This document shows positions 8,237 through 16,739 of a stretch of 37,603 bases of DNA, piece by piece. Within the stretch, counting starts at the first letter, position 1. Each line of letters begins with the position of its first letter. This DNA comes from Bacillota bacterium. GTDB taxonomy: Bacteria > Bacillota > Clostridia > Christensenellales > CAG-138. The notes beneath the pieces were generated by a model. That model made no database searches. It saw only the letters and a list, made by a program, of their open reading frames with translations, and had not been told where the DNA came from. The DNA lies in NCBI GenBank assembly GCA_023426265.1, contig JAFABA010000045.1:1-37603 (forward strand). The letters run 5' to 3'. Both the position numbers and the translations under genes were made by a program.

Positions 8237-9016
8237 ATGCTTCCGTTTTTCACCATATTCGGTCATCCCATCCCCATGTACGGGCTGACGATTGCATGCG
8301 GCGCGGCCCTGGGCGTGCTGCTTGCGGTCTATTCCCCGCGCAACCGGGATATCCCGCGGCAGGATATTTTCTTTAGCGCGTGCTATATGGGCGTCGGCGT
8401 ATTTGTCGGGGCAAAGCTTTTATACCTCATCATCACGCTCCCCCAGCTATTGTTCCGGCCGGATGCGCCGGAATTCAACTGGGCCCTGCTCTCCGCCCTG
8501 TTTTCCGGCGGGTTCGTGTTTTACGGCGGGGTATTCGGGGGGCTTTTTTCCCTGCGCCTCTATACGCGCAAGTACAGGCTCCCGTACATGAAAACATTAG
8601 AGACGCTCGTCCCTTCCGTACCGCTCATCCACGCCATAGGCCGTGTCGGGTGCTTCTTTGCCGGCTGCTGCTACGGCATGCCGATATCGCCACCCTGGGG
8701 CATGACATTCCGGATAGGCTCCGCGGCCCCCGCGGGCGTTTCCCTGCTCCCGATACAGCTTTACGAAACCGGGTTGAACCTTGTTCTGTTTGCCGTCCTG
8801 CTGCTGTACGGCAAAAGGCGGCCCGCGGAAGGCAGGCTGCTTGGCTGCTACCTTGCAGGCTACGCATGCATCCGCTTTTTCCTGGAATTTTTCCGGTACG
8901 ACGCGGTGCGGGGCATGCTGTTTGGCCTTTCCACCTCGCAATGGATCAGCCTTTTTCTGCTCCCCATGGGAATCTTCCTGCTGGCGCGAAAACAGCGTGC
9001 CGTAAAGGCGCAGTAA
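8237..9016 (+). CDS. lgt: Prolipoprotein diacylglyceryl transferase family protein
   Basis: 259 residues, multi-pass membrane protein of the Lgt family. Lgt moves diacylglycerol from phosphatidylglycerol to the lipobox Cys of prolipoproteins. The family core is at residues 132-147 (HAIGRVGCFFAGCCYG) with Arg136. The classical signature reads GRxxNFxNxExxG; here the Asn and Glu positions are replaced by Cys-rich residues. The region normally containing the essential-type His (SFHGG in E. coli) reads VFYGG. Such variants are common in Clostridia and are annotated Lgt, but the substrate is less certain than for canonical members. AGGAGG at 8228-8233 precedes ATG 8237. It is probably read with a promoter overlapping the previous terminator region or by read-through. 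Confidence 0.85.
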   Translation: MLPFFTIFGHPIPMYGLTIACGAALGVLLAVYSPRNRDIPRQDIFFSACYMGVGVFVGAKLLYLIITLPQLLFRPDAPEFNWALLSALFSGGFVFYGGVFGGLFSLRLYTRKYRLPYMKTLETLVPSVPLIHAIGRVGCFFAGCCYGMPISPPWGMTFRIGSAAPAGVSLLPIQLYETGLNLVLFAVLLLYGKRRPAEGRLLGCYLAGYACIRFFLEFFRYDAVRGMLFGLSTSQWISLFLLPMGIFLLARKQRAVKAQ

Positions 9017-9134
9017 ACCCTTTCCGCCTACTTTATACAACCCGTACATGGGCCGTATATACTTTGCACATCTAGCGTTATATAATGGAAGCAGATATTC
9101 TCATATCGATCATCCGTATCCAAGGAGGACGAAT

Positions 9135-10418
9135 ATGCAGTTAAACTATAAGCGCACCATACTGGTAGGGCTTGCTTTCCTGTCCATATCCGCGTTCTGG
9201 CAGCTGTATGACAGCATCATTCCCTTGATCCTCCGGGATACGTTCGCCCTGGGGGATACGGTCTCCGGCTTTATCATGTCCATAGACAACATACTCGCGC
9301 TTTTCATGCTGCCGCTGTTTGGCGCGCTGAGCGACAGGGCGGGTAAACGCATGCCGTTTATCGTGATGGGCACGGTCGCCGCTGTCATTTTCATGATCGC
9401 CATCCCGCTCACCGCGCAGACCGGGTCCCTTCCGCTGTTCTTTGTGGCGCTCGGACTTGTGCTCTTTACCATGAGCTCCTACCGCTCCCCCGCCGTAGCG
9501 CTGATGCCGGACGTCACGCCCAAGCCGCAGCGCAGCAAGGCGAACGCCGTCATCAACCTGATGGGCGCTTTGGGCGGCGTATATACGCTTATCATGATCC
9601 CTCTGTTAACCGGCAAGCAGGCCGTTTCCGGGGACTATATCGCCGTGTTCGTCGCCGTCGCAGTGCTGATGGTAGTGGCGGTGATCGCGCTCCGCCTTAC
9701 CATACCGGAACAAAAGCTTGTAGCGGATATGCGTGCGATCAACTACGGCGTGGATCCCGCCGAGGAAGCGAAACCCGCGGAGGAGGGCGAAAAGACGGCG
9801 CTCCCGCCCGACGTCATGCGCAGCCTGATCTTCATCCTCGTTTCCGTATCGCTCTGGTTCATGGGCTATAACGCCGTGACCACGGCATTCACAAAGTACG
9901 CCACCCAGGTGTGGGGGCAAAACGTCGGCCAGGCCTCCACGTGCCTTTTAGTAGCGACCGCCGGCGCTGTGGTCTCTTACATTCCCATCGGGCTCATCGC
10001 CTCAAAAATCGGCCGCAAAAAAACAATACTAATCGGCATTGTGCTGCTTAGTGCGTGCTTTGCGTCCGGCGCGTTTGTGGCGGAGCGCTTCTCGCCCGCG
10101 CTGTACGGCATGTTCGCACTCGTTGGTTTTGCGTGGGCGGCAATCAATGTGAACAGTTACCCCATGGTGGTGGAAATCAGCCGCTACGGCGATATCGGAA
10201 AGTACACCGGGTATTATTACATATTCTCCATGGCGGCGCAGATCGTAACCCCCATACTCTCCGGCGCACTTTTGGAGCATGTGGGCTACCATACGCTGTT
10301 CCCTTATGCCGCGGTTATGGTAGCGCTCGCCTTTGTCACCATGAGCCTGACCCGGCACGGGGACAACAAGCCACAGAAGAAATCCTCCAAATTGGAAGCG
10401 TTCGATGTAGATGATTAA
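9135..10418 (+). CDS. MFS transporter, GPH/SLC45-like
   Basis: About 427 residues with 12 predicted membrane segments. The loop 2-3 motif A appears as GALSDRAGKRMP, and the N-terminus (YKRTILVGLAFLSISAFWQLYDSIIPLIL) and the SSYRSPAVALMPDVTP region resemble glycoside/cation symporter-like and SLC45-like sugar transporters. The substrate cannot be read from sequence. ATG 9135 was chosen over the longer frame (9048) because AAGGAGGA at 9122-9129 lies five bases before it and the hydrophobic protein starts there. A TATAAT at 9081-9086 may be its -10 but lacks a good -35. A strong terminator follows. Confidence 0.88.
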   Translation: MQLNYKRTILVGLAFLSISAFWQLYDSIIPLILRDTFALGDTVSGFIMSIDNILALFMLPLFGALSDRAGKRMPFIVMGTVAAVIFMIAIPLTAQTGSLPLFFVALGLVLFTMSSYRSPAVALMPDVTPKPQRSKANAVINLMGALGGVYTLIMIPLLTGKQAVSGDYIAVFVAVAVLMVVAVIALRLTIPEQKLVADMRAINYGVDPAEEAKPAEEGEKTALPPDVMRSLIFILVSVSLWFMGYNAVTTAFTKYATQVWGQNVGQASTCLLVATAGAVVSYIPIGLIASKIGRKKTILIGIVLLSACFASGAFVAERFSPALYGMFALVGFAWAAINVNSYPMVVEISRYGDIGKYTGYYYIFSMAAQIVTPILSGALLEHVGYHTLFPYAAVMVALAFVTMSLTRHGDNKPQKKSSKLEAFDVDD

Positions 10419-10437
10419 CTACAACTCTCTCGCAATT

Positions 10438-10462
10438 AGAAGGGCGCAAGCCCTTCTTTTAT
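10438..10462 (+). terminator. Terminator of the MFS transporter gene
   Basis: AGAAGGGC (10438-10445), loop GCAA, GCCCTTCT (10450-10457), then TTTATT. Perfect 8-base stem. Confidence 0.88.
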
Positions 10463-10518
10463 TCCTCCAAATAGCTCACTCCTTTCACCCTGCGTTCACA
10501 GCAATGCCTTTGCCGATA

Positions 10519-10568
10519 TGATATACTAAAAGTAGGAAGGAACTGATTAATCAACCCGGAGCGCGGGT
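10519..10568 (+). promoter_or_regulatory. Extended -10 promoter and short leader hairpin of the GNAT gene
   Basis: TGA-TATACT (hexamer 10522-10527), identical to the element before recA; no convincing -35. The 70-base leader has a small hairpin ACCCG/CGGGT (10554-10568) before GGAGG at 10592-10596. Confidence 0.4.
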
Positions 10569-10603
10569 ACTTTATAGGCAACCTGAAAGATGGAGGAAGC
10601 CGT

Positions 10604-11716
10604 ATGCTGGAAGTAAGAACAGCCGTCTTAAGCGACAAAGAATCATACCGCGAGTTGTGGCGCATCTGTTTTGGGGATTCGGAACGGTTCATGGATTGGT
10701 TCTTTTCCGAGCGCTTTTTCCCCGAGTATTCCTCCTGCCTGCTGGAGGACGGCGCGATGATGAGCGCGCTGCAAAGCTACCCGCTGCATGTGCGCATCCG
10801 CAACCGCATACTCCCCGCGTCCATGCTCACCGGGGTATCCACGCATCCGGAACGCAGCGGGCGCGGATATATGAAGCAGATATTCCTGCACCATATGCAG
10901 CGCGTGCGCTCGTTCCATATCCCCATCGTCATACACACCCCGGCGCATCTGACCACGTTTTTTTCGCGCGGGCACTTCCCCGCGACGGATACGCTGCACC
11001 TGACGCTTGAGAATGCGCGCTATGGCGCCTTGCCCGAGGGCATATCCCGGCAGGACCTATACCATGATCTTGGCCCGCTGCAGGTATGCTACCAGAAGGC
11101 GACGGCGAGGTATTCCGGCTGCGTTTCCCGCACGGCGGCGGATTTTGCCTATAAAATGCGGGATTACGCCTCGGACGGTGCGCTCTGCCTGGTTCGCCGG
11201 GCGGGCGCAGATATACTGGGCTACTGCGTGTACTACGTGATGGATGAGAGCGTGCACGCGGAAGAATGCTTCGCATCGGACGAGGAGACGCTTACAATGC
11301 TGCTCAACGCGCTCTCTTTTGAGGCCGCGGGCCGCGAGCTGCATGTGAAGCTGCCGCCGGATTCCCCGGCGCGGCTCAATGGCGCAACATTGGAAGTACG
11401 CCCGCAGGGGGTCATGGGCATTGCGGACGTATCCGCGGCGCTTAACGCCATCATCGGGGACAGTTCCTACGTGTTCGAGGTGATAGACTCCACCGTGCCT
11501 GAAAATGCGGGCATATGGGACGGCATGGGCGAAAAAACGCACTGCACCCCGCAGATCCGGCTGGAAGCCGGGCGGTTGGGGCAGTTTTTGTGCGGCTACC
11601 GTTCCATCGCGGAGCTTGCGGAAAGTCAGGAGGCGGAGATTCTTGACCCGAAGATCGCATGTGCGCTGGACCGCGCCTTCCCGAAGGAGATTTGCTTTAT
11701 TACGGATGAATATTGA
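10604..11716 (+). CDS. GNAT family N-acetyltransferase, Eis-like multidomain
   Basis: 370 residues. The N-terminal GNAT fold has the acetyl-CoA motif A at residues 75-90 (LTGVSTHPERSGRGYM). The length and the order (GNAT, a second GNAT-like half, then a C-terminal SCP2-like end with ADVSAALNAI and PQIRLEAGRLGQFLCGYRS) fit the Eis/enhanced-intracellular-survival type. Characterised Eis proteins acetylate aminoglycosides or protein lysines; the substrate here is unknown. ATG 10604 has GGAGG seven bases upstream. It is followed after 94 bases by a methyltransferase gene with its own promoter-like sequence. Confidence 0.8.
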   Translation: MLEVRTAVLSDKESYRELWRICFGDSERFMDWFFSERFFPEYSSCLLEDGAMMSALQSYPLHVRIRNRILPASMLTGVSTHPERSGRGYMKQIFLHHMQRVRSFHIPIVIHTPAHLTTFFSRGHFPATDTLHLTLENARYGALPEGISRQDLYHDLGPLQVCYQKATARYSGCVSRTAADFAYKMRDYASDGALCLVRRAGADILGYCVYYVMDESVHAEECFASDEETLTMLLNALSFEAAGRELHVKLPPDSPARLNGATLEVRPQGVMGIADVSAALNAIIGDSSYVFEVIDSTVPENAGIWDGMGEKTHCTPQIRLEAGRLGQFLCGYRSIAELAESQEAEILDPKIACALDRAFPKEICFITDEY

Positions 11717-11756
11717 CAACTATCCGCATTGCCTTACTTTCCGTCCGCCTATGGCA

Positions 11757-11786
11757 TTGCGCGATAGGCCGGTTGTAGTGTACAAT
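11757..11786 (+). promoter_or_regulatory. Putative promoter of the class I methyltransferase gene
   Basis: TTGCGC (11757-11762), an 18-base spacer, TACAAT (11781-11786). The start codon is 25 bases downstream of the -10, with AAGGAGG at 11799-11805. Confidence 0.5.
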
Positions 11787-11810
11787 ATTAGTTCGGTGAA
11801 GGAGGCATAA

Positions 11811-12560
11811 ATGGGGGAATGCTATACCGCTTTGGCAAAAGTATACGACGCGCTGATGCGGGATGTGGACTATGACGAATGGGCCGCATACCTAAACGGT
11901 TTTCTCCTTCAGAATGGAGCGCGCGGGGCCGCAATTGCGGACTGTGCCTGCGGCACGGGCCAGCTTTCCATTCGCCTTGCGCGGCTCGGTTACCGCGTGA
12001 CCGGCATCGACCGGTCCGAAGCCATGCTGCATGAGGCTGCCGAAAACGCCCGATTATGCGGGCTTACGATCCCGTTTGTGCAGCAGGATATGAAGAAGCT
12101 CCTGCTTCACAGGCAGGCGGACGCGATCGTCTGTGCATGCGACGGCGTGAATTATCTCCTCTCCTCTTCGGAAGCCCGTGCGTTTTTCAAAGCCGCCAAT
12201 GCTGCGCTCAAGCCCGGCGGGATGCTTTTGTTTGACGTAAGCAGCCGGTATAAGCTGCAGCATGTGCTGGGGTGCAACACGTTCGGGGAGGCGGAGGACG
12301 CCTGCGTGTACCTCTGGAAAAACGGTTATGACGCGGCCTCGCACCTGTGTGAGATGCAGTTGACGCTCTTTGTTTCAAACGGAAGCCTGTACGAGCGGTT
12401 TGACGAACGGCACGTGCAGCGCGGGCATTCCGTGCGGGAGCTGACTGCTTGGCTGGAGGATGCGGGTTTTACGGATATACGGGCATACGAGGCGTTTACG
12501 CCGAATGCACCCGGGGATACAACCGAACGCATCCAGTTTGCCGCGGTGAAACCGCAATGA
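11811..12560 (+). CDS. Class I SAM-dependent methyltransferase, YqeM-like
   Basis: 249 residues. The SAM-binding glycine-rich motif is IADCACGTGQLSIRLARLG, followed by the acidic ribose-binding position VTGIDRSEAML, then a D-x-I-V-C-A-C-D-G-V-N-Y-L motif IV region. The N-terminus YTALAKVYDALMRDVDYDEWAAYL is typical of the YqeM-type Firmicute family, whose substrate is unknown. It starts five bases after AAGGAGG. The hairpin at 12571-12598 separates it from hslO. Confidence 0.85.
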   Translation: MGECYTALAKVYDALMRDVDYDEWAAYLNGFLLQNGARGAAIADCACGTGQLSIRLARLGYRVTGIDRSEAMLHEAAENARLCGLTIPFVQQDMKKLLLHRQADAIVCACDGVNYLLSSSEARAFFKAANAALKPGGMLLFDVSSRYKLQHVLGCNTFGEAEDACVYLWKNGYDAASHLCEMQLTLFVSNGSLYERFDERHVQRGHSVRELTAWLEDAGFTDIRAYEAFTPNAPGDTTERIQFAAVKPQ

Positions 12561-12570
12561 AAAAAGAAAT

Positions 12571-12598
12571 GCGCAGGCGGTGTAACGCCGCCTTGCGC
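12571..12598 (+). terminator. Hairpin between the methyltransferase gene and hslO
   Basis: GCGC-A-GGCGG pairs with CCGCC-TTGCGC (one bulge) around TGTAA. No T run follows, so it is a weak or attenuating terminator at best. Confidence 0.45.
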
Positions 12599-12631
12599 GC
12601 GACTATATTAGGTAATAGCTAAGGAAGAAAA

Positions 12632-13525
12632 ATGCAGCAGAAGGATACGATAGTGCAGGCCTTGCTAATGGGCGGGGCAATCCGTGTGACGGCGATCTCA
12701 GGCAAAGCATTGGTGGAAGAAGCCCGCAGGATACATTCGCTTTCCCGCGTATGTACGGCAGGATTGGGACGGCAATTGATGGCCACCGCCATGATGGCAG
12801 CGCAGTTGAAGCATGAGGAAGAAAGCCTCACCACAATACTCCGCGGTACCGGCCCCGCGGGAAACCTTGTCTGCACCGGCAGATTTGGCGCTCGCGTCAA
12901 GGGCTACGCGGCAAACCCGGAAGTGGAGCTGCCATTGAAGCCCTCCGGCAAGCTGGATGTCTCCGGCGCAGTCGGGAGTACGGGCAAGCTGACCGTGGTG
13001 CGCGACCTTTCCCTGCGCGAGCCGTACGTGGGCGAGGTCAACCTGATCTCCGGCGAGGTAGCGGAAGATTTCGCGCAGTACTTTGCCGTAAGCGAGCAGC
13101 AGCCCAGTTTGGTGTATTTGGGCGTGCGCATGCGGCCCGAGGACGGAAGCGTTCTCGCCGCGGGAGGCCTGTTTGCGCAGCCGTTGCCCGGCTGCCCGGA
13201 GGAGGACATTGAGCTGCTGCAGGAAAAGGCGGCGGATATCGAGCGCCTTTCCGTAAAGCTGGAAGAGGGCATGGCGCTTGAAACCGTGCTGTCCGAATTA
13301 TTCTCCGGCATGGAACTGGAACTGACCGGCGAGCTTTCGCCCGTCTGGGAGTGCGACTGCAGCGTGGAACGGACGGAACGCGCGCTTATCGCTCTTGGAC
13401 GCGAAGAATTGACGGATATGATCGAGCAGGACGGCGGGGCGGAACTCACCTGCCAGTTCTGCCGGAAGGCCTATTCATTTGACGCGCAGGCGCTTAGTTC
13501 CCTGCTTAAAGAAGCGGGCGGTTAA
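12632..13525 (+). CDS. hslO: Redox-regulated chaperone Hsp33
   Basis: 297 residues, full-length Hsp33. This cytosolic holdase is activated by oxidation or unfolding, when its zinc centre opens. The four zinc cysteines are present as CDC (C241, C243) and CQFC (C274, C277) near the C-terminus. The N-terminal chaperone domain contains the family region RGTGPAGNLVCTGRFGARVKGY and SGEVAEDFAQYFAVSEQ. ATG 12632 follows AAGGAAG. Its TAA stop is also the first bases of the palindromic element described at 13523. Confidence 0.96.
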   Translation: MQQKDTIVQALLMGGAIRVTAISGKALVEEARRIHSLSRVCTAGLGRQLMATAMMAAQLKHEEESLTTILRGTGPAGNLVCTGRFGARVKGYAANPEVELPLKPSGKLDVSGAVGSTGKLTVVRDLSLREPYVGEVNLISGEVAEDFAQYFAVSEQQPSLVYLGVRMRPEDGSVLAAGGLFAQPLPGCPEEDIELLQEKAADIERLSVKLEEGMALETVLSELFSGMELELTGELSPVWECDCSVERTERALIALGREELTDMIEQDGGAELTCQFCRKAYSFDAQALSSLLKEAGG

Positions 13526-13798
13526 GGCAAGGGGAATCGAACCCCTGCGGTCCTGAGGGCTCCAACGCACGCCATTGCTGCGTTGCCGACGCTTGCCGTG
13601 GCACCACCACGCTTCGCGCCGCCGCCTTGCACTGACATGCTTTTAAACCCTCAGGACTTGTAAACCCCAAAGCTGCTGATTTGTGAGCAGTTTGAGGAAG
13701 AGGAAGAAGCCATAGTGGCGCTATGGCGACTGACGATGACAAAAAAATGCGCCAAAGCAGCGGCTTTGGGGCGTAGGGGCTCGGCTCCCCTTGCCTTA
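13523..13798. repeat. 276-base palindromic, multi-hairpin element (structured RNA or MITE-like)
   Basis: No gene. Perfect 12-base terminal inverted repeats TAAGGCAAGGGG (13523-13534) and CCCCTTGCCTTA (13787-13798). Each end can instead fold a local hairpin AGGGG-7nt-CCCCT (13530-13546 and 13775-13791). Inside are GTCCTGAGGG/CCCTCAGGAC (13550-13559 with 13648-13657), enclosing CAACGCA/TGCGTTG (13563-13585) and CGTGG/CCACG (13597-13611); then CCCCAAAGCTGCTG/CAGCGGCTTTGGGG (13665-13678 with 13758-13771, one G-U pair), enclosing GCCATAG/CTATGGC (13709-13727). The helices nest without conflict like a cloverleaf. It begins in the hslO stop codon and ends at the ribosome binding site of the TPR gene. 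It may be a structured leader, a small RNA or a non-autonomous mobile element. Confidence 0.6.
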
Positions 13799-13809
13799 GG
13801 AGAAACGGT

Positions 13810-15522
13810 ATGCAGAAAGACAACAAAAAGCGCATCGGGAGGATCATTCCGTTCGAACGGGACGGGGCCTTTTTCCTGCGCCGCGGGTCGGAACGGCTGG
13901 ACCGCAACGACCTGATCGAAGCCATCGGCTACTATCATCAGGCGTACCGGCGCGATCCTGAAAATGTTGAAGTACAGCTTGCCATTGCGGAAGTGCTGAC
14001 CGAAATGCACCGGTATGAGGAAAGCAACCGCATGCTGTTCCCGCTGCTCTCCCGCGCGGAAAGCCCGGCGGAGTGCTTCTTTGGCATTGCCTGCAACTTT
14101 TTGGGGCTGCAGGAATTTTCCCATGCGCACGACAGCCTGGAAAGCTACCTGGCGCTGGACCCGGACGGCGAGTATGTGTCCGATGCGCTCGACATGCTGG
14201 ACGTGATTGAGGATGAAAACATGCTCTACAGCATGCCCGGCGTGCAGCTGCCCGAGGAACGGGATGCTTTGAACGCCTGCGCCCGCGGACGGCAGCTGTT
14301 GGAGAACGGCCGCATGGACGAGGCCGTAAAGCTGTTGAACGATGCCGCAAAAAAACACAAAGAATTTCTGTTCGTGCGCAGCAATTTGGCGCTTGCCTAC
14401 TTTTGCAAGCGGGATTTCAAGCACGCCATGGAAAGCATCAAAAGCGTGCTGGAGGAAGCGCCGGGCGATGTGCAGGCGCACTGCAACCTGCTTTTGTTTT
14501 TGCACGCCGCCAAGGACGACGCGGGCGTAGCTAGAGAAATGGAGTTCCTGCAAAGTTCCACCACGGACGATCCGCAGGATTGGAACCGTATGGCGGTCGT
14601 GTTTATGGAACTTGGCCGCATGCAGGAGGCGCTCTCGGTATTAAAAAAGCTGCAGGTCGTATTCCCGTATGACGAAGGAACGCTGCACCGCATGGCCGTG
14701 TGCCGCTACCATCTCGGCCAGTACCGGCAGGCGCAGGCCTGCTATGACAGGCTGTTGAAAATCGACCCGCAGGACACCATAGCCTCCTATTACCGGCGCG
14801 TCTGCCGCCATGCGGCGGAGGGCAAACCGGAGCATATTGATTGGCTCTACCATTACCAGGTACCTTACCTGGAAGTGTTGACGCGCGTCCGCTTGATCAA
14901 CGAGTACAGCCGCCAGCCCAACGATGCGCTAAAGCTCCGCTGGGAGACCGACGAATCCTTCCGCACACTGTTTATATGGAGCCTGAGATTGCCCGAGCCC
15001 TCCGCCAAACGCGCCGTGCTCGCGCTGATCGCGGGCTTTGGGGACCGGGAAGCGGAGCGCGTGCTGCGCCGGTTCCAGCTGGACCAGCTGCAGCCCGATT
15101 CGGTCAAACAGGACGTGTTCGCCATGCTCAAGCATATGAACGCGCAGGAGCCGTATATCGCCTACATCAACGGGCGGCTGGTGCAGAGCCGCGTGAGCGT
15201 GCGGGCGTTCGACAAGGGCAAACGCCTCCCCGCCCCCTATCAGCGCGCTTTGGAATTGAGTATGGCCAACATGCAGGGCGAGCGCTCCTCGGATTGCATT
15301 ATGGAGGCGGCGGAACTGTTCTCCAAATATATGAAGAACACGGGCGATCTCCCGCAGCTGAAAGAGCAGCAGGTGCACGCGCTTGCCGCCGCGCTTGAAT
15401 ACATTGCCTGCCGCAACCGCTCGGAGGATGTAACAAAGGCGCAACTGGCCGCCGCCTACGGCATTTCCCTGGTGCGGCTCAACAATGCCATCAGCAAGCT
15501 GCTGCGCGCCACAGAAGAATAA
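13810..15522 (+). CDS. Tetratricopeptide repeat protein with helix-turn-helix-like C-terminus
   Basis: 570 residues, no signal peptide or membrane segment, so probably cytosolic. TPR-like helical pairs are visible around residues 35-80 (AIGYYHQAYRRDPENVEVQLA), 86-121, 152-245 (ALAYFCKRDFKHAMESIKSV) and 255-325 (RMAVCRYHLGQYRQAQACYDRLLKIDP). Residues 340-570 are alpha-helical without clear repeats, and the last 30 (TKAQLAAAYGISLVRLNN) resemble a helix-turn-helix. TPRs mediate protein-protein contacts, and partners are unknown. ATG 13810 has AGGAG at 13798-13802, inside the edge of the palindromic element. The next gene is an RNA methyltransferase 61 bases away. Confidence 0.85.
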   Translation: MQKDNKKRIGRIIPFERDGAFFLRRGSERLDRNDLIEAIGYYHQAYRRDPENVEVQLAIAEVLTEMHRYEESNRMLFPLLSRAESPAECFFGIACNFLGLQEFSHAHDSLESYLALDPDGEYVSDALDMLDVIEDENMLYSMPGVQLPEERDALNACARGRQLLENGRMDEAVKLLNDAAKKHKEFLFVRSNLALAYFCKRDFKHAMESIKSVLEEAPGDVQAHCNLLLFLHAAKDDAGVAREMEFLQSSTTDDPQDWNRMAVVFMELGRMQEALSVLKKLQVVFPYDEGTLHRMAVCRYHLGQYRQAQACYDRLLKIDPQDTIASYYRRVCRHAAEGKPEHIDWLYHYQVPYLEVLTRVRLINEYSRQPNDALKLRWETDESFRTLFIWSLRLPEPSAKRAVLALIAGFGDREAERVLRRFQLDQLQPDSVKQDVFAMLKHMNAQEPYIAYINGRLVQSRVSVRAFDKGKRLPAPYQRALELSMANMQGERSSDCIMEAAELFSKYMKNTGDLPQLKEQQVHALAAALEYIACRNRSEDVTKAQLAAAYGISLVRLNNAISKLLRATEE

Positions 15523-15583
15523 GGATATCCGAAATAACGTGGCAGTCAACGCCACTTGAAATGCAACCGAAAAAGGAGCCTAA

Positions 15584-16705
15584 ATGCAATATATCGCCAC
15601 CTGCAAATTGGGGCTGGAATCCGTTGTCGCTATGGAACTGCGCGCGCGAAACATTACCGTGGACGAGGTACTGGACGCGCGCGTGCTGTTTTCCGGGGAC
15701 GAGCTTACGCTGACCCGCGCGCTTTTATGGCTGCGCGCCGCCGAACGCGTGCTGCTGGTGGTGGGCAGCTTCCCGGCCACGAGCTTTGACGAGCTGTTTG
15801 AAGGGGTCAAGGCGCTGCCGTGGAAGCAATATTTAAGACGTGACGCAAACATCCATGTGACCGGGAAATCCGCCAAAAGTACGCTGTTCAGCGTATCCGA
15901 CTGCCAGAGCATCACGAAAAAGGCAATTGTCGAAAGCCTGCGCCAGAGCTACCGCACGCAGTTGTTGCCCGAAACCGGGGACGAAGTGATCGTGGAGGTT
16001 GGGCTGCTGAGGGATGTGGCCACGCTCGCGCTGGACGCCTGTGGCGCGGGGCTTTCCCGCCGGGGCTACCGCACCTGGAACGTGGCCGCGCCGCTCGCGG
16101 AATCGCTTGCGGCGGGCATATTGCTGCTTTCCCGCTACCGCAGCGGCGTCCCGTTGATCGACCCCATGTGCGGCTCGGGCACGTTCCCGATTGAGGCCGC
16201 CATGATCGCCCAGCGCCGCGCGCCCGGGCTTTTCCGGGAGTTCGCGGCGGAGAACTGGCATTTCCTTTCCCCGGACGCGTTTAAAATCGTCAGGGAGGAA
16301 GCGCAGGACAGCATAGACGCGACGCCCGTGGACATCGAGGGCAGCGATATCGACGCGCATAGCATAGAGCTTTGCAAGCGCCACGCGAAAAAGGCGGGCG
16401 TCATGCTACGCTGGGCAGCGCGCCCGCTAAGAGAGTTGCCCGCAGGATCGGGCGAAGGGCTCATTGCCGTCAATCCTCCCTATGGGGAGCGGCTGCTGAA
16501 TAAAAAAGAGGCGCAGGCTCTGTACCAGGAGATGCGCCGGGTGTTTTCCCGTCTGCCCGGCTACAAACAGGCCATTATCACGGCGGACCGCGAGTTTGAG
16601 CGCGTGTACGGCCAGCGGGCGGACAAGCGCCGCAAGCTCACCAACGGCGGCATACCCTGTACGCTGTATCAGTATTTTCCGAAGTCTTACAACGAACCTG
16701 TCTGA
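15584..16705 (+). CDS. THUMP-domain class I SAM-dependent RNA methyltransferase (RlmL/YpsC type)
   Basis: 373 residues. The N-terminal ferredoxin-like/THUMP region (residues about 1-155) is followed by a Rossmann methyltransferase with the SAM motif LIDPMCGSGTFPIEAAM (194-200 core) and the catalytic NPPYGERL (297-300 core), typical of enzymes that methylate exocyclic amines of guanine or adenine in RNA. Closest characterised relatives are the RlmL methyltransferase half (23S rRNA m2G) and Bacillus YpsC. ATG 15584 has AAGGAG five bases before it. A small hairpin GTGGC/GCCAC lies in the upstream gap (15539-15555). Confidence 0.9.
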   Translation: MQYIATCKLGLESVVAMELRARNITVDEVLDARVLFSGDELTLTRALLWLRAAERVLLVVGSFPATSFDELFEGVKALPWKQYLRRDANIHVTGKSAKSTLFSVSDCQSITKKAIVESLRQSYRTQLLPETGDEVIVEVGLLRDVATLALDACGAGLSRRGYRTWNVAAPLAESLAAGILLLSRYRSGVPLIDPMCGSGTFPIEAAMIAQRRAPGLFREFAAENWHFLSPDAFKIVREEAQDSIDATPVDIEGSDIDAHSIELCKRHAKKAGVMLRWAARPLRELPAGSGEGLIAVNPPYGERLLNKKEAQALYQEMRRVFSRLPGYKQAIITADREFERVYGQRADKRRKLTNGGIPCTLYQYFPKSYNEPV

Positions 16706-16739
16706 ACCTTAAGCGCCTTGAGAACAAGAGGGAAGAATG

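Noticed and set aside
13526..13550. tRNA T-arm-like sequence (AGGGG, TTCGATT, CCCCT on the minus strand)
   Set aside because: No matching acceptor, D-arm or anticodon arm within tRNA distance. The matching TAAGGCA lies 270 bases away as part of terminal inverted repeats, so this is an end of the palindromic element.
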